A stretch of DNA of 64,000 bases from CAVZZV01 sp963779845 (GTDB lineage Bacteria; Bacteroidota; Bacteroidia; Bacteroidales; GCA-2748055): positions 496,001-560,000 of the forward strand of contig CAVZZV010000002.1 of NCBI GenBank assembly GCA_963779845.1, written 5' to 3'. This document shows positions 1-10,400 of this stretch, piece after piece. Position 1 is the first letter of the stretch. Each line of letters starts with the position of its first letter. The notes under the pieces were generated by a model, which saw nothing but the letters and a program-made list of their open reading frames with translations, was not told the origin of the DNA and ran no database searches. The translations under genes were made by a program, and so were the position numbers.

Positions 1-2
1 TT

Positions 3-2585
3 GCCAATGTTAACCAAACCCAATCCTCAATTGTAAATATTTCAGCTGCCATAATAAACGATAAAAACCTCTATCACTCAGTTAAACAAGATGTAGACTT
101 TGGCACCAGGAAACTGATAGAATTAGTTGCCTCTTCTGACGGATTACAACTTACTGAAGATTATTTAAGAAATCTCAGACACTATTCCAATACGATGTTT
201 AATATTATGCGGGGAGGCATTTTTGACAATAATTATCAAATGGAAAAGCTGGATTTTATACACTATTTAGCCAAAGCCAATAAGAAAATTTTAAAATCAC
301 AAAAGCTTATTCTTCAGCTTCTTCCTCCTGTATTTATGCTATCCAAACTCCAGGAAGTTACCCTCCATAGCAGCGATGAAAATTTCGAACGTTTGTGCAT
401 GGAGTATCTCCCTTTGAAGTTCAGCCGGCGACATGGCGATCCCAGCAGACCCTGGAACATATTTTCAATCAACACCCGTAGTGAAGCTGATGGCTCAAAG
501 ATTCTTGATTATGAAGGGAACTGGAGAGATATTTTTCAAAACTGGGAAGCACTTGCACATTCTTTTCCGGAGTTTACGGAAGGTATGGTGTATAAATTTC
601 TGAACGCTTCAACTTTCGATGGTTATAATCCCTACAGGATAACAAAAGATGGATTTGATTGGGAAAAGATAGAGCCAGATAATCAATGGTCATTCATTGG
701 GTACTGGGGGGATCATCAAATTATTTATTTATTAAAACTGTTAGAAATAATTGCAAACCATTATCCGGGTAAACTGGAAAGTTTATTTAATAAAGAGATC
801 TTTGTTTATGCCAATATACCTTATAAAATCAAGAGTTATAAAGACATTCTTGTTAATTCCAAGGATACTATTGTCTTTGACTATGAATTAGATGACTTGG
901 CAGGCAAAAAAATTGAAGAACTTGGAGCTGACGGGGCCTTGCTTTGCGATGAAAAGGGGCATATACATCATGTTACCTTCCTCGAAAAATTGCTGGCCAC
1001 GCTTCTGGCCAAACTATCCAATTTTATTCCGGAAGGGGGTATCTGGATGAATACACAACGTCCGGAATGGAATGATGCAAATAATGCCTTGGTGGGAAAT
1101 GGAGTTTCCATGGTAACCTTGTATTATTTGAGACGTTTTCTCCATTTCTCCAGGAAAATATTTACCAATTCCCACATAAAAGAAGTTAATGTTTCCGCTG
1201 AATTAATCGTGTTCCTTAACCGTATTGCAGATGCTTTTGACAAATACAGATATATCCTAAAGGGCAAAATTAGCGACAGGGACCGTAAATTAATTCTGGA
1301 CGATTTGGGACAGGCAGGAAGCGATTACAGATGGAGAATTTACAAACATTCTTTCTCCGGCAGGAAAGAAACCATAAGCCTGCTTATGCTGAGTCGTTTT
1401 GTGGAAATGGGCCTCGACTTTTTAGACCACTCAATAAGAGCCAATAAAAGAACCGATAATTTGTATCATTCTTACAATTTAATGACTGTTAAGCAGGAAA
1501 ATGAAATTTCTGTTTCTTATCTCAATGAAATGCTGGAGGGGCAGGTAGCGGTTTTGAGTTCCGGCTATTTATCTTCCGGCGAAGCACTGGATTTGTTGAA
1601 TGGTCTGAGAAAGAGCAAACTGTTCAGAGAAGATCAGAATAGCTATTTACTCTATCCGAATAAAAATCTACCAGGATTTCTGGAAAAAAACAACATTCCG
1701 GGCGAATCTGTTTCCAAATCGGAATTATTGAAAAAAATGATCAATAACGGCAACAGTCAGATTGTCGAAAAAGATATCATGGGAAATTTTCACTTTAACG
1801 GGAATTTCAGAAATGCTGGTGATCTGAGTAAGAAATTAGAGGAAATTTCTCAGACGGAATACGCTCCATTGGTGGAAAAAGAGAAAGAATTGGTCCTGCA
1901 ATTTTTTGAGGAGATATTCAACCATAAAGCCTTTACCGGAAGGTCCGGTACCTTTTTCGGTTATGAGGGATTAGGTTCCATTTATTGGCATATGGTTTCC
2001 AAATTGCGATTAGCAGTACAGGAGCATTGCTTAAAAGCAATTACAAACAAAGAAAGCAAGGATATTATAAACCATTTTATTCATCATTATACCGAAATCA
2101 GCGAAGGCATTGGCGTGCATAAACATCCCTTGCAATATGGTGCCTTCCCAACTGATCCTTATTCCCATACTCCCGAGGGAAAGGGGGTAAAACAGCCCGG
2201 GATGACAGGGCAGGTGAAAGAAGACATACTCAGCCGTTTCGGAGAACTGGGTGTTCTTGTAAATGGGGGTAAATTATCTTTTCATCCCTTTTTACTCAAG
2301 AAAAACGAGTTTCTTAAACAGGATCGACCCTTTCATTTTATGGATGTTAATGCTGAGCCAAAACAAATTTTTCTAAAAGAAGGATCGTTGGGTTTTACCT
2401 ATTGTCAGGTGCCGGTAGTATATAAATTATCTGAAAATGAAAGCCTGGAAATATTGTGGAATAACAGCAGAGTGACGAAATTCCATTCTCTGGATGCTGA
2501 TGAAGATACGAGCAGAAAAATTTTTGAAAGAACTGGTGAGGTCATTCAGATTGAGGCGAACATCAGTGAGTCTTTGTTTAAATAG
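3..2585 (+). CDS. GH94/GH149-like phosphorylase candidate, 5' end outside window
   Basis: The frame is open from base 3 with no stop before the ATG at 195, so the gene starts before the window; 860 residues are visible. I do not recognise the family with certainty. The aromatic, helix-rich sequence suggests an (alpha/alpha)6-barrel enzyme. A PEWNDANNAL segment near 1062-1091 recalls the DWND active-site region of GH94-type phosphorylases, and a QPGMTGQVKE segment lies near 2194-2223. No export signal can be judged. It heads a co-directional run with GH30, GH17 and GH16 genes, 59 bases before the GH30 start. Inference: a beta-1,3-glucan phosphorylase of GH149 type, whose length of about 1,100 residues would fit. 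Another alpha/alpha-barrel glycosidase remains possible. Confidence 0.5.
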   Translation, partial: ANVNQTQSSIVNISAAIINDKNLYHSVKQDVDFGTRKLIELVASSDGLQLTEDYLRNLRHYSNTMFNIMRGGIFDNNYQMEKLDFIHYLAKANKKILKSQKLILQLLPPVFMLSKLQEVTLHSSDENFERLCMEYLPLKFSRRHGDPSRPWNIFSINTRSEADGSKILDYEGNWRDIFQNWEALAHSFPEFTEGMVYKFLNASTFDGYNPYRITKDGFDWEKIEPDNQWSFIGYWGDHQIIYLLKLLEIIANHYPGKLESLFNKEIFVYANIPYKIKSYKDILVNSKDTIVFDYELDDLAGKKIEELGADGALLCDEKGHIHHVTFLEKLLATLLAKLSNFIPEGGIWMNTQRPEWNDANNALVGNGVSMVTLYYLRRFLHFSRKIFTNSHIKEVNVSAELIVFLNRIADAFDKYRYILKGKISDRDRKLILDDLGQAGSDYRWRIYKHSFSGRKETISLLMLSRFVEMGLDFLDHSIRANKRTDNLYHSYNLMTVKQENEISVSYLNEMLEGQVAVLSSGYLSSGEALDLLNGLRKSKLFREDQNSYLLYPNKNLPGFLEKNNIPGESVSKSELLKKMINNGNSQIVEKDIMGNFHFNGNFRNAGDLSKKLEEISQTEYAPLVEKEKELVLQFFEEIFNHKAFTGRSGTFFGYEGLGSIYWHMVSKLRLAVQEHCLKAITNKESKDIINHFIHHYTEISEGIGVHKHPLQYGAFPTDPYSHTPEGKGVKQPGMTGQVKEDILSRFGELGVLVNGGKLSFHPFLLKKNEFLKQDRPFHFMDVNAEPKQIFLKEGSLGFTYCQVPVVYKLSENESLEILWNNSRVTKFHSLDADEDTSRKIFERTGEVIQIEANISESLFK

Positions 2586-2644
2586 ATACAAACAAGCACA
2601 ATTTCAGCCAAAAACAGGAAAAGGAATTGTGAAAAGAACAGAAT

Positions 2645-4147
2645 ATGAAAAATGCCCGGTACACTATCTACCCGTTATTACTGTTTATTATGCAAATTAA
2701 TTGTACAGGACAGAAACATTTAGCTGTTAAAGTTTATGAAACTTCATCGGTTGGGAACAAATTAAGCCTTATTACAAAGTTTTCTAACATCGGTAAACCC
2801 TCTGTTATTGAAATATTTCCTGATCAGACATTCCAAACCATACAAGGATTTGGCGGATCATTTACCGAATCTTCAGCCTATTTATTAAACAAGATAAGTC
2901 CCGAAAACCGGAAAAGGATTATAGAAGCCTATTTTGGAGAGAGTGGAGCAAGGTATTCTCTGACCCGCACACATATGAATTCCTGTGATTTTTCATTATC
3001 TCATTATTCCTATGCACCGATAGAAGGAGATAAAAATTTAGAACATTTCTCCATAGACCATGATACGGCAGATCTTATTCCCATGATTAAGGAGGCTATG
3101 GCTGTTTCAAAATACGGTTTTAAAATTTTGTCTTCACCATGGACCGCACCACCGTGGATGAAAGATAACAGGAGTTGGACAGGAGGAAAATTGTTACCTG
3201 AATATTATGACACCTGGGCATTATTTTTCTCAAAATATACTGAGGCCTATCATGCCAGGGGGATTGAGATTTGGGGTTTCACGGTCGAAAATGAACCGCT
3301 GGGCAATGATAATAATTGGGAAAGTATGCATTTTACAGCAAAGGAAATGACCCATTTTGTTAACAATTATCTGGGACCAAAATTGGAATTGGATGGCCAT
3401 GATGTGGTTATTCTTGGTTATGATCAAAACAGAGGGGATGAATTAATAAAATGGGCAGATGTAATGTACCATAATAAGAAATCCTCAAAATATTTTGATG
3501 GGACGGCAATTCATTGGTATGCCAGTACCTATGAAGTTTTTCCCGAATCCCTTCAATACCTTCACCATAAGGCACCCCAAAAACACATCATCCAATCTGA
3601 AGCCTGTCTTGACGGTATTGTACCAAAATGGAAGGACGATCAATGGTATTGGTCGAAAGAAGCCAGAGACTGGGGCTGGACCTGGGCATCTCCGGAGAAT
3701 AAATATTTACACCCGGAGTATGTTCCCGTTTTCCGGTATGCCCGGGATATAATTGGTTGCCTGAATAACTGGGTGGAAGGGTGGATTGACTGGAACATGG
3801 TGTTAGATAAGCAGGGTGGGCCGAATTGGTTCAAAAACTGGTGTGGCGCTGCTGTATTGGTTGATCCCGATAATGACGAGCTCTATTTTACCCCTCTTTA
3901 TTATGTAATGGCCCATTTCAGCAAATACATCCGGCCTGAAGCTAAACGAATAGGATTTGTTAATTCAGATATAGATCTTTTGGTTACTGCAGCTCAAAAT
4001 CCAGATGGGTCAATCGTTCTTTTGGTACTTAATCAGAACTCATCAGAAAAAAGTTTTGAACTCCGGCATGACGGAAAATCAGCTTCCCTTTCCATCAGTG
4101 CAAAAGCATTACAAACTATCGTTATAACTAACCAATTACACGGATAA
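2645..4147 (+). CDS. GH30 beta-glucosidase/beta-1,6-glucanase
   Basis: This 500-residue secreted enzyme has the GH30 clan-A layout. The fold start shows TIQGFGGSFTESSAYLL near residues 65-81, the acid/base is E217 in TVENEP, and the nucleophile is E319 in IIQSEACLD. A C-terminal beta-sandwich ends the protein, as is usual for GH30. The N-terminus is hydrophobic with a Cys at 20, so it may be a lipoprotein with a loose lipobox (MQINC). In Bacteroidota beta-glucan loci, GH30 enzymes commonly remove beta-1,6 glucosyl branches from laminarin; that role is inferred from context. The transporter gene begins 6 bases after the stop, indicating one transcript. Confidence 0.9.
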   Translation: MKNARYTIYPLLLFIMQINCTGQKHLAVKVYETSSVGNKLSLITKFSNIGKPSVIEIFPDQTFQTIQGFGGSFTESSAYLLNKISPENRKRIIEAYFGESGARYSLTRTHMNSCDFSLSHYSYAPIEGDKNLEHFSIDHDTADLIPMIKEAMAVSKYGFKILSSPWTAPPWMKDNRSWTGGKLLPEYYDTWALFFSKYTEAYHARGIEIWGFTVENEPLGNDNNWESMHFTAKEMTHFVNNYLGPKLELDGHDVVILGYDQNRGDELIKWADVMYHNKKSSKYFDGTAIHWYASTYEVFPESLQYLHHKAPQKHIIQSEACLDGIVPKWKDDQWYWSKEARDWGWTWASPENKYLHPEYVPVFRYARDIIGCLNNWVEGWIDWNMVLDKQGGPNWFKNWCGAAVLVDPDNDELYFTPLYYVMAHFSKYIRPEAKRIGFVNSDIDLLVTAAQNPDGSIVLLVLNQNSSEKSFELRHDGKSASLSISAKALQTIVITNQLHG

Positions 4148-4153
4148 TATTTA

Positions 4154-5590
4154 ATGCATATGGTAAAGTACGTAACAGCTTTAAAAGACAAGGTCCCCCT
4201 GGGACAAAAAGCAGCCTTCGGAGCCGGCCATTTAGTAAACAATCTTTTACCCGGTGCTTTGGGTGTTTTTTCCTTCTTTTTACTAACGGCATTTGGAATG
4301 GATCCTTTCCTGGCAGGTTTACTGGGTGGATTGCCCCGGTTTTTTGATGCTATTACAGATCCTATTATGGGTTATATATCCGATAATACCAAGTCCAGAT
4401 TTGGGCGCAGAAGACCTTATATTTTTGTCGGTGCTATCCTGAGCGGTTTGATGTTTATGGTTTTGTGGCAACTAAACCCGGAAGATACACAAAGCTATAA
4501 TTTTTGGTATTTTCTGATTTTTTCAATGGTGTATTTACTGGGAAACACCATATTCTCCACACCACTTATTGGTCTGGGTTATGAAATGACTTCCGATTAT
4601 AAAGAGCGGACACGTCTAATGGGGTTCTCACAAACAATCGGTCAATTTGCCTGGGTAGTAGTGCCTTGGTTTTGGGTCTTAATTGCTGATCCGGATTTAT
4701 TTGATACTCAGGCTATAGGGGTTCATCGCCTTGCTGTTATTGTCGGAGGAATTTGTATGATTCTGGGAATAATGCCTGCCCTTTTTTGCAAAGAAATTGA
4801 TCAGACTAACCTGACGAACAGAGCCGAAATTTCAATCAGGACCCTTGCCAGTAATTTAAAGGGGTTGTTGAAGAATATGGTACAGATATTCAAAAACAGA
4901 TCATTTGTTCAATTATGTGGTGCTACATTTTTAGTATTTAATGGATTTCAAATGGTTGGCTCCTTTAGCTATTTCATTATCGTTTTCTATATGTTTAAAG
5001 GAAGCTATGCGGAAGCCGGGACCTGGCCTGCTTTATTTTCAACTGTTAGTGCTCTGGCTACAGCCATTTTAATCATTCCAATCATTACATGGATTTCCAA
5101 TAAGTTAGGAAAAAGAAAAGCATTTCTCATTGCCACATTTATCTCGATTTTAGGATATATCTTAAAATGGTGGGGCTTCAACCCTGAAACTCCATGGTTA
5201 ATGTTCATGCCGATTCCATTCATGGTTTTTGGAATTGGAGGGTTGTTTACCCTGATGATGAGTATGACTGCTGACGTTTGCGATTTGGACGAATTAATAA
5301 ATGGTATGCCAAGAAAAGAAGGAACCTTTGGTGCTATATATTGGTGGATGGTGAAACTGGGCCAGGGTCTTGCTTTGGTCCTTGGAGGTTTGGTCTTAAA
5401 ATTAGTTGGATTTGACCAAAACGCCACAACACAAACAGCTGAAACCATAACACGGTTGCGTCTTGCTGATATTTCAATTCCGGCAATTACTGCTGCCCTT
5501 GCAATAGTTGTCATGTGGAATTATAGTCTCACAGAGGCAAGAGCAAGGGAAATTAAAGAGGAATTGGTAAACAGAAGAGGAGAGTTATAA
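4154..5590 (+). CDS. GPH-family (MFS) sugar:cation symporter
   Basis: This 478-residue inner-membrane protein has about twelve hydrophobic segments. It carries the GPH/MelB signature: DAITDPIMGYISDNTKSRFG begins near residue 65 and runs into RRRPYI, the conserved cytoplasmic loop between helices 2 and 3. Such proteins import mono- or oligosaccharides with a cation. It sits between GH30 and two GH17 genes that lack signal peptides, which suggests it brings glucan oligosaccharides into the cytoplasm for those enzymes. ATG codons at 4154 and 4160 are both possible starts. Substrate specificity cannot be read from the sequence. Confidence 0.92.
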   Translation: MHMVKYVTALKDKVPLGQKAAFGAGHLVNNLLPGALGVFSFFLLTAFGMDPFLAGLLGGLPRFFDAITDPIMGYISDNTKSRFGRRRPYIFVGAILSGLMFMVLWQLNPEDTQSYNFWYFLIFSMVYLLGNTIFSTPLIGLGYEMTSDYKERTRLMGFSQTIGQFAWVVVPWFWVLIADPDLFDTQAIGVHRLAVIVGGICMILGIMPALFCKEIDQTNLTNRAEISIRTLASNLKGLLKNMVQIFKNRSFVQLCGATFLVFNGFQMVGSFSYFIIVFYMFKGSYAEAGTWPALFSTVSALATAILIIPIITWISNKLGKRKAFLIATFISILGYILKWWGFNPETPWLMFMPIPFMVFGIGGLFTLMMSMTADVCDLDELINGMPRKEGTFGAIYWWMVKLGQGLALVLGGLVLKLVGFDQNATTQTAETITRLRLADISIPAITAALAIVVMWNYSLTEARAREIKEELVNRRGEL

Positions 5591-5620
5591 TGGTAATTAA
5601 AAAATTTAAGTCTAAAAGAT

Positions 5621-6514
5621 ATGTCATATAGAGAAGGAAAAACTATTTCATTATCAGGAATCGCAGGTGCCGGTTTTGCCAATAAGACTGAGGCAGAATT
5701 AAATAGTCTTTTTAAAAAGGTTCTGGCAGAAGGAATCCATGGTTTGTGCTTTAGCTTGTATGAAGAAGGGCAGATGCCGGGCGCTTTAATTACTGAAGAA
5801 CAGGTGAGAAGAAGGATGGAAATTATTCTGCCCTATGCAAAATGGGTGCGCTCTTTTTCTTGTACCGACGGAAACGAACTTATTCCGATGGTTGCAAAGG
5901 AGTATGGAATTAAAACCCTGGTTGGAGCATGGTTAGGAAAGGATCCGGAAATAAATGAACGGGAAGTAGCCGGTTTGATTAAACTGGCAAAAGAGGGTTA
6001 TGTAGATATTGCTGCCGTCGGGAATGAGGTACTGTACCGCGATGATTTAACAGAAGATGAATTGATCGGATTCATAACTCAGGTAAAAAAAGCAATTCCC
6101 GAAGTGCAGGTAGCTTATGTTGATGCGTATTACGAATTTACAAACCGGCCCGGAATCACAGAACTTTGTGATGTCATCCTGGCTAATTGCTATCCCTTTT
6201 GGGAGGGATGTAGTTTTGAATACTCTCTGTTATATATGAAAAATATGTATTACCAGGCTTTGAAGGCAGGTAAAGGAAAAAAAGTGATCATAACAGAAAC
6301 CGGGTGGCCAAGTCAGGGAAAGAGTCTGGAGAGCGCCCATTCCAATCCGGAGAATGCGAGAAATTATTTTATCAATACCCAACTATGGTCGAAAGAGGAG
6401 GATATTGAGATTTTTTACTTCTCATCCTTTGATGAATCATGGAAAGTGGGCGCAGAAGGGGATGTAGGGGCATACTGGGGGATATGGAATAAAGATCATA
6501 ATCTTAAATATTAA
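5621..6514 (+). CDS. GH17 beta-1,3-glucanase-like enzyme, first copy
   Basis: This 297-residue single-domain (beta/alpha)8 barrel has the GH17 catalytic motifs. The acid/base is E136 in AAVGNEVLYR and the nucleophile is E226 in VIITETGWPS. There is no signal peptide or lipobox (the start is MSYREGKTIS), so a cytoplasmic location is inferred. GH17 enzymes hydrolyse or transglycosylate beta-1,3-glucans. Behind a sugar importer it probably trims imported laminari-oligosaccharides. It starts 30 bases after the transporter and 14 bases before a second, divergent GH17, so the two may act on different chain lengths or linkages. Confidence 0.9.
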   Translation: MSYREGKTISLSGIAGAGFANKTEAELNSLFKKVLAEGIHGLCFSLYEEGQMPGALITEEQVRRRMEIILPYAKWVRSFSCTDGNELIPMVAKEYGIKTLVGAWLGKDPEINEREVAGLIKLAKEGYVDIAAVGNEVLYRDDLTEDELIGFITQVKKAIPEVQVAYVDAYYEFTNRPGITELCDVILANCYPFWEGCSFEYSLLYMKNMYYQALKAGKGKKVIITETGWPSQGKSLESAHSNPENARNYFINTQLWSKEEDIEIFYFSSFDESWKVGAEGDVGAYWGIWNKDHNLKY

Positions 6515-6528
6515 ATAGTAATCCTGGG

Positions 6529-7449
6529 ATGGAACAGAAGCAGAAAATATATTTTCAACATGGGAAAGCCATTTGCTATTCAGGCTTTAGAGAGGGCCAG
6601 CATCCTGGTGGGCCAACTCCAGGTTATGAAGAAGTGAAAGAAGATCTATTGATCCTCGCAAAACACTGGAGGTATTTGCGCTTGTATGATTGTGATAAAC
6701 ATGCTGAAACGGTATTGGAGGTCATACAAAAAGAAAAACTTGATTTCAAAGTAATGCTTGGTGCTTACATAGTTGGTGAGATGAATAATTTTGGATGTCC
6801 CTGGGGGGGGACCTATCCGGAAGCAGTTTTAAAAGAAAATAAAACCAAGAACATTAACCGGATAAAGGAATTGATTGTTTTTGCCAATAAGTACCCGGAT
6901 ATAATTTTTGCACTGTCGGCTGGAAATGAAGCCTTAGTGGACTGGACAGATCATTATGTTCCCGAAGCAAGGGTCATTCAATATGTCAGGATGATAAAAA
7001 AAGGAGCTAAACAACCCGTGACCTTCTGCGAAAACTACGAACCCTGGATTAATAAACTAAAAGGTCTGGCAGCTGAGGTTGATTTTATATCCATTCATAC
7101 CTATCCGGTTTGGGAATATAAAAACATACATGAATCAATAGCCTATACAAAACAAAACTATGCCTCGGTGGCGGGGGCATATCCCGAAAAATTGGTCGTA
7201 ATTACCGAAGCAGGCTGGGCTACCAGTTCTGATGGTAAAGGTATTTATCCAAATAATGCAAGTGAAGAAAACCAGAAAATATATACCAAGGATCTAATGA
7301 AATGGAGTATGGAAGAGGGCATTCTCATTTTTGTATTTGAGGCTTTTGACGAACCATGGAAAGGTTCACCGGAACCTTTGGAACCCGAAAAGCATTGGGG
7401 ATTATTTAATGTTGACAGGACCCCTAAGCAGGTAATGAAAAAATTATAG
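6529..7449 (+). CDS. GH17 beta-1,3-glucanase-like enzyme, second copy
   Basis: This 306-residue GH17 paralogue is clearly divergent from the preceding one. The acid/base is E134 in SAGNEALVDW and the nucleophile is E227 in VVITEAGWAT. Like its neighbour it has no signal peptide, so it is predicted to be cytoplasmic. A conserved aromatic segment (IHTYPVWEY) near residues 189-197 is typical of the substrate cleft. The gene ends 22 bases before the large secreted glycosidase-barrel gene. Hydrolase and glucosyltransferase activities both occur in GH17 and cannot be separated here. Confidence 0.87.
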   Translation: MEQKQKIYFQHGKAICYSGFREGQHPGGPTPGYEEVKEDLLILAKHWRYLRLYDCDKHAETVLEVIQKEKLDFKVMLGAYIVGEMNNFGCPWGGTYPEAVLKENKTKNINRIKELIVFANKYPDIIFALSAGNEALVDWTDHYVPEARVIQYVRMIKKGAKQPVTFCENYEPWINKLKGLAAEVDFISIHTYPVWEYKNIHESIAYTKQNYASVAGAYPEKLVVITEAGWATSSDGKGIYPNNASEENQKIYTKDLMKWSMEEGILIFVFEAFDEPWKGSPEPLEPEKHWGLFNVDRTPKQVMKKL

Positions 7450-7471
7450 CAAATAACAAAAAAGTAATACT

Positions 7472-10400
7472 ATGAAAAAAAGTCTGTTTACCCTTTTTCT
7501 TTTATTCATTACAATAATGGCATTTCCTCAGACAGAGAAAGTATCAGTTGTAAAAAGGGAAAAAGGGGTTGAATTAGTAGTCAATGGAAATAGTTTCATG
7601 ATTAATGGAATGAATTGGGATTATTTTCCGATAGGCACAAACTTTACCTATAGTTTATGGGAACAACCGGCGGATGTGATAACAGCAGCACTGGATAGGG
7701 AAATGGCTCTATTGAAAAATATGGGGATAAATACCATCAGAGCCTACGTGGGTATGCAACCCCGGTGGATTCAATACATTTATGAGAATTATGGTATTTA
7801 TACCATTATCAACCACTCATTCGGCCGTTATGGACTCACACTTGAAGGAAACTGGGTACTGAATACGGAATATAGTGATCCTCGCACACGTGAATTGCTT
7901 CTCAGAGAAACAGTTGAAATGGTCCGGGAATATAAGGATACACCGGGTTTGTTGATGTTTCTGCTGGGTAATGAAAATAATTATGGTCTTTTCTGGGAAG
8001 GGGCCGAAACGGAGGATATACCAGTGGAAGACAGAAAATCAACTGAGCGGGCAAATGCTTTGTATAAATTGTTTAATGAGGCAATTGTGGAAATGAAAAA
8101 GCTGGATGATTCGCATCCTGTCTCTATCTGTAACGGCGATCTGCTCTTCCTTGACATTATAGCAAGAGAATGCAGGGATATGGATGTTTTGGGTATTAAT
8201 TCTTATCGCGGGAAATCTTTCGGTGATCTTTTCGAAAAGGTTAAACAAACCATGGATGTTCCCATTATGTTTACCGAGTTCGGAGCCGATGCCTATAATG
8301 AAATTGACATGATGGAAGACCAAAAATCCCAGGCCGAATACGATCTCCTGAATTGGAAGGAAATCTATGAAAATGCTTCAGGATTAGCTAAAGCAGGTAA
8401 TTCAATTGGGGGATTTACTTTTCAGTTTAGCGATGGCTGGTGGAAATATGCTCAAACCAAAAATTTAGACATTCATGATGTGAATGCTTCATGGGAGAAC
8501 GGCGGTTATTTGTACGACTATGTGCCGGGAGAAAATAACATGAACGAAGAATGGTTTGGTATCTGTGCGAAAGGGGAGCCTAATGAAAGGGGACTTTATA
8601 AGCTATATCCACGGGCAGCTTATTACGCATTAAAGGAAGCGCATAAATTTAATCCCTACGCCAGGGGAACGACCCTCGAAACTATTGAAAATTATTTTTC
8701 TAATATTATGATTGAAGAGGCTGTTTTGCGGGCAAGAGGAGATAAAGCTGATCTTATCAGTGAGCGTTTGAAAAGAGCTCAGATTGGTCTGCGCGGTGAA
8801 ATCTCAACCTTCTACACTGGGGGTTATTTGATCACGACACCCGAAAATAAGAGTTCGGATTATATGAATTATCCCTCTTTCCAGGGATTTGATCATATGG
8901 AATCTTTTTACCTTGATGTTGATGCTAATCCAGCTGATAATATCCATGTAAACCTGTCTTTTAATTTGCTTGGCCATGTAGCCGAAAACCCCATTGAAGA
9001 AATATTTTACGAAAACAGGGGGCGTTCCACTATTATTACCACAGATCAGGGTACTTCTATTGATATTTCCTCTGCAGAGCGATTAAAGCTGTACAGGGCC
9101 GATTTTGATTGGAAAGGGAAGTGGTTTAATCTTACAGGCTTTTACCGTACCGGACACTACCATTGGGGCTATGAAGGTGATTTTTTCGGCTTGTATCCGG
9201 AAGCTAATTACGGTCCAAACATTGATATTTATAATGGGGATGCTCCTTTTGGTTTTGAAGTGGAGGCTAAGAAGTCGTTAAAAGGATTGAAGATTGCTTA
9301 TGGCCCCGAATTATGGTGGGGAGCTAACCCGACTATTCTGTTAAAATACAGCAGATCTGTGGGTAAATTTGACCTTACGGGTATTTATCAGGAAGATCTC
9401 GAACAACGGAAATCAACCGAAAGTTCCTATGCTATTCCTGTTCCTCAGAACCGCAAGGCTACCCTGGGTATAAAAAGAAAAATCGGATCACTGGGTTTCG
9501 AAGTGGGGGGTATCTGGTCCGGACAGCCGAGAAATGGAGATATCTACCAGATTGTTGAGGGAGAAACGGGAAATTATACCCTTTATCAGGATAGGATTTC
9601 AGGCGAAGACAATTGGGGTGGAAAAGCAAAAATAACCTTTATTAGCGGCCCATTAAGCTGGTATGTTCAGGGTGCGGCTATGGGATTGGTTGCAGATGGT
9701 GGCGCAGATTATACAAAAACCTTTACCGGCTGGACATTGAAAGATAGTGGTAGTGGAAACCAATATAATATACTTTCCGGTTTTTCTTTTTTAATGGGTA
9801 ATTTTCAGTTAGCTCCAAACTTCTTATGGCAGAAGCCTATTGTAGGCCCCATCTCAGCTGATGTTCCGGCTCCGGGCAGACCCCGAAATGTTTTGGATGA
9901 TCCCTTTGCAGTAAGAGTAAACAGGGAAACAGTAGCAGGTGAACTTTTAATTTCATTCGACCCCACCCCAGCTACCTGGATGTTCGAATGGGACAATGAT
10001 ATGCAGGAAGATGCTCCCCTGGCTGCGAGCCTTGATTTTGTCTACCGGCATCTTCCTACAACACAGGATGCCGGTATTGGGGTTATGGCAAATCGAACTT
10101 TATTTGCCTTTCCTGGTGCTCCAGAACCGCACGACTTATGGGAAGTGAACGCACGTGTTGTATCAAAACTGACCCATGATTTTGGGTTTATAGCTAAGTT
10201 TCTTGTAGGAAATGCCCAGTCAAACGGAAGCGATGAAAGAATAATTGAGCGTTATAGCGGCGACCTGGCCATGATATACAAAAAAGTAAAGTTAATGACT
10301 ACGGTTAAAGTTAATGACTGGGGGCCTTACGATTATTACCGGGATTTCAATCTAACCTACCCGTTGCAGTTAATCGCTGATTTTTCAACAAGTTCCGGTA

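Noticed and set aside
5005..5514. Long open frame opposite the GPH transporter
   Set aside because: Antisense shadow of a well-supported gene; composition reflects the complementary codons.
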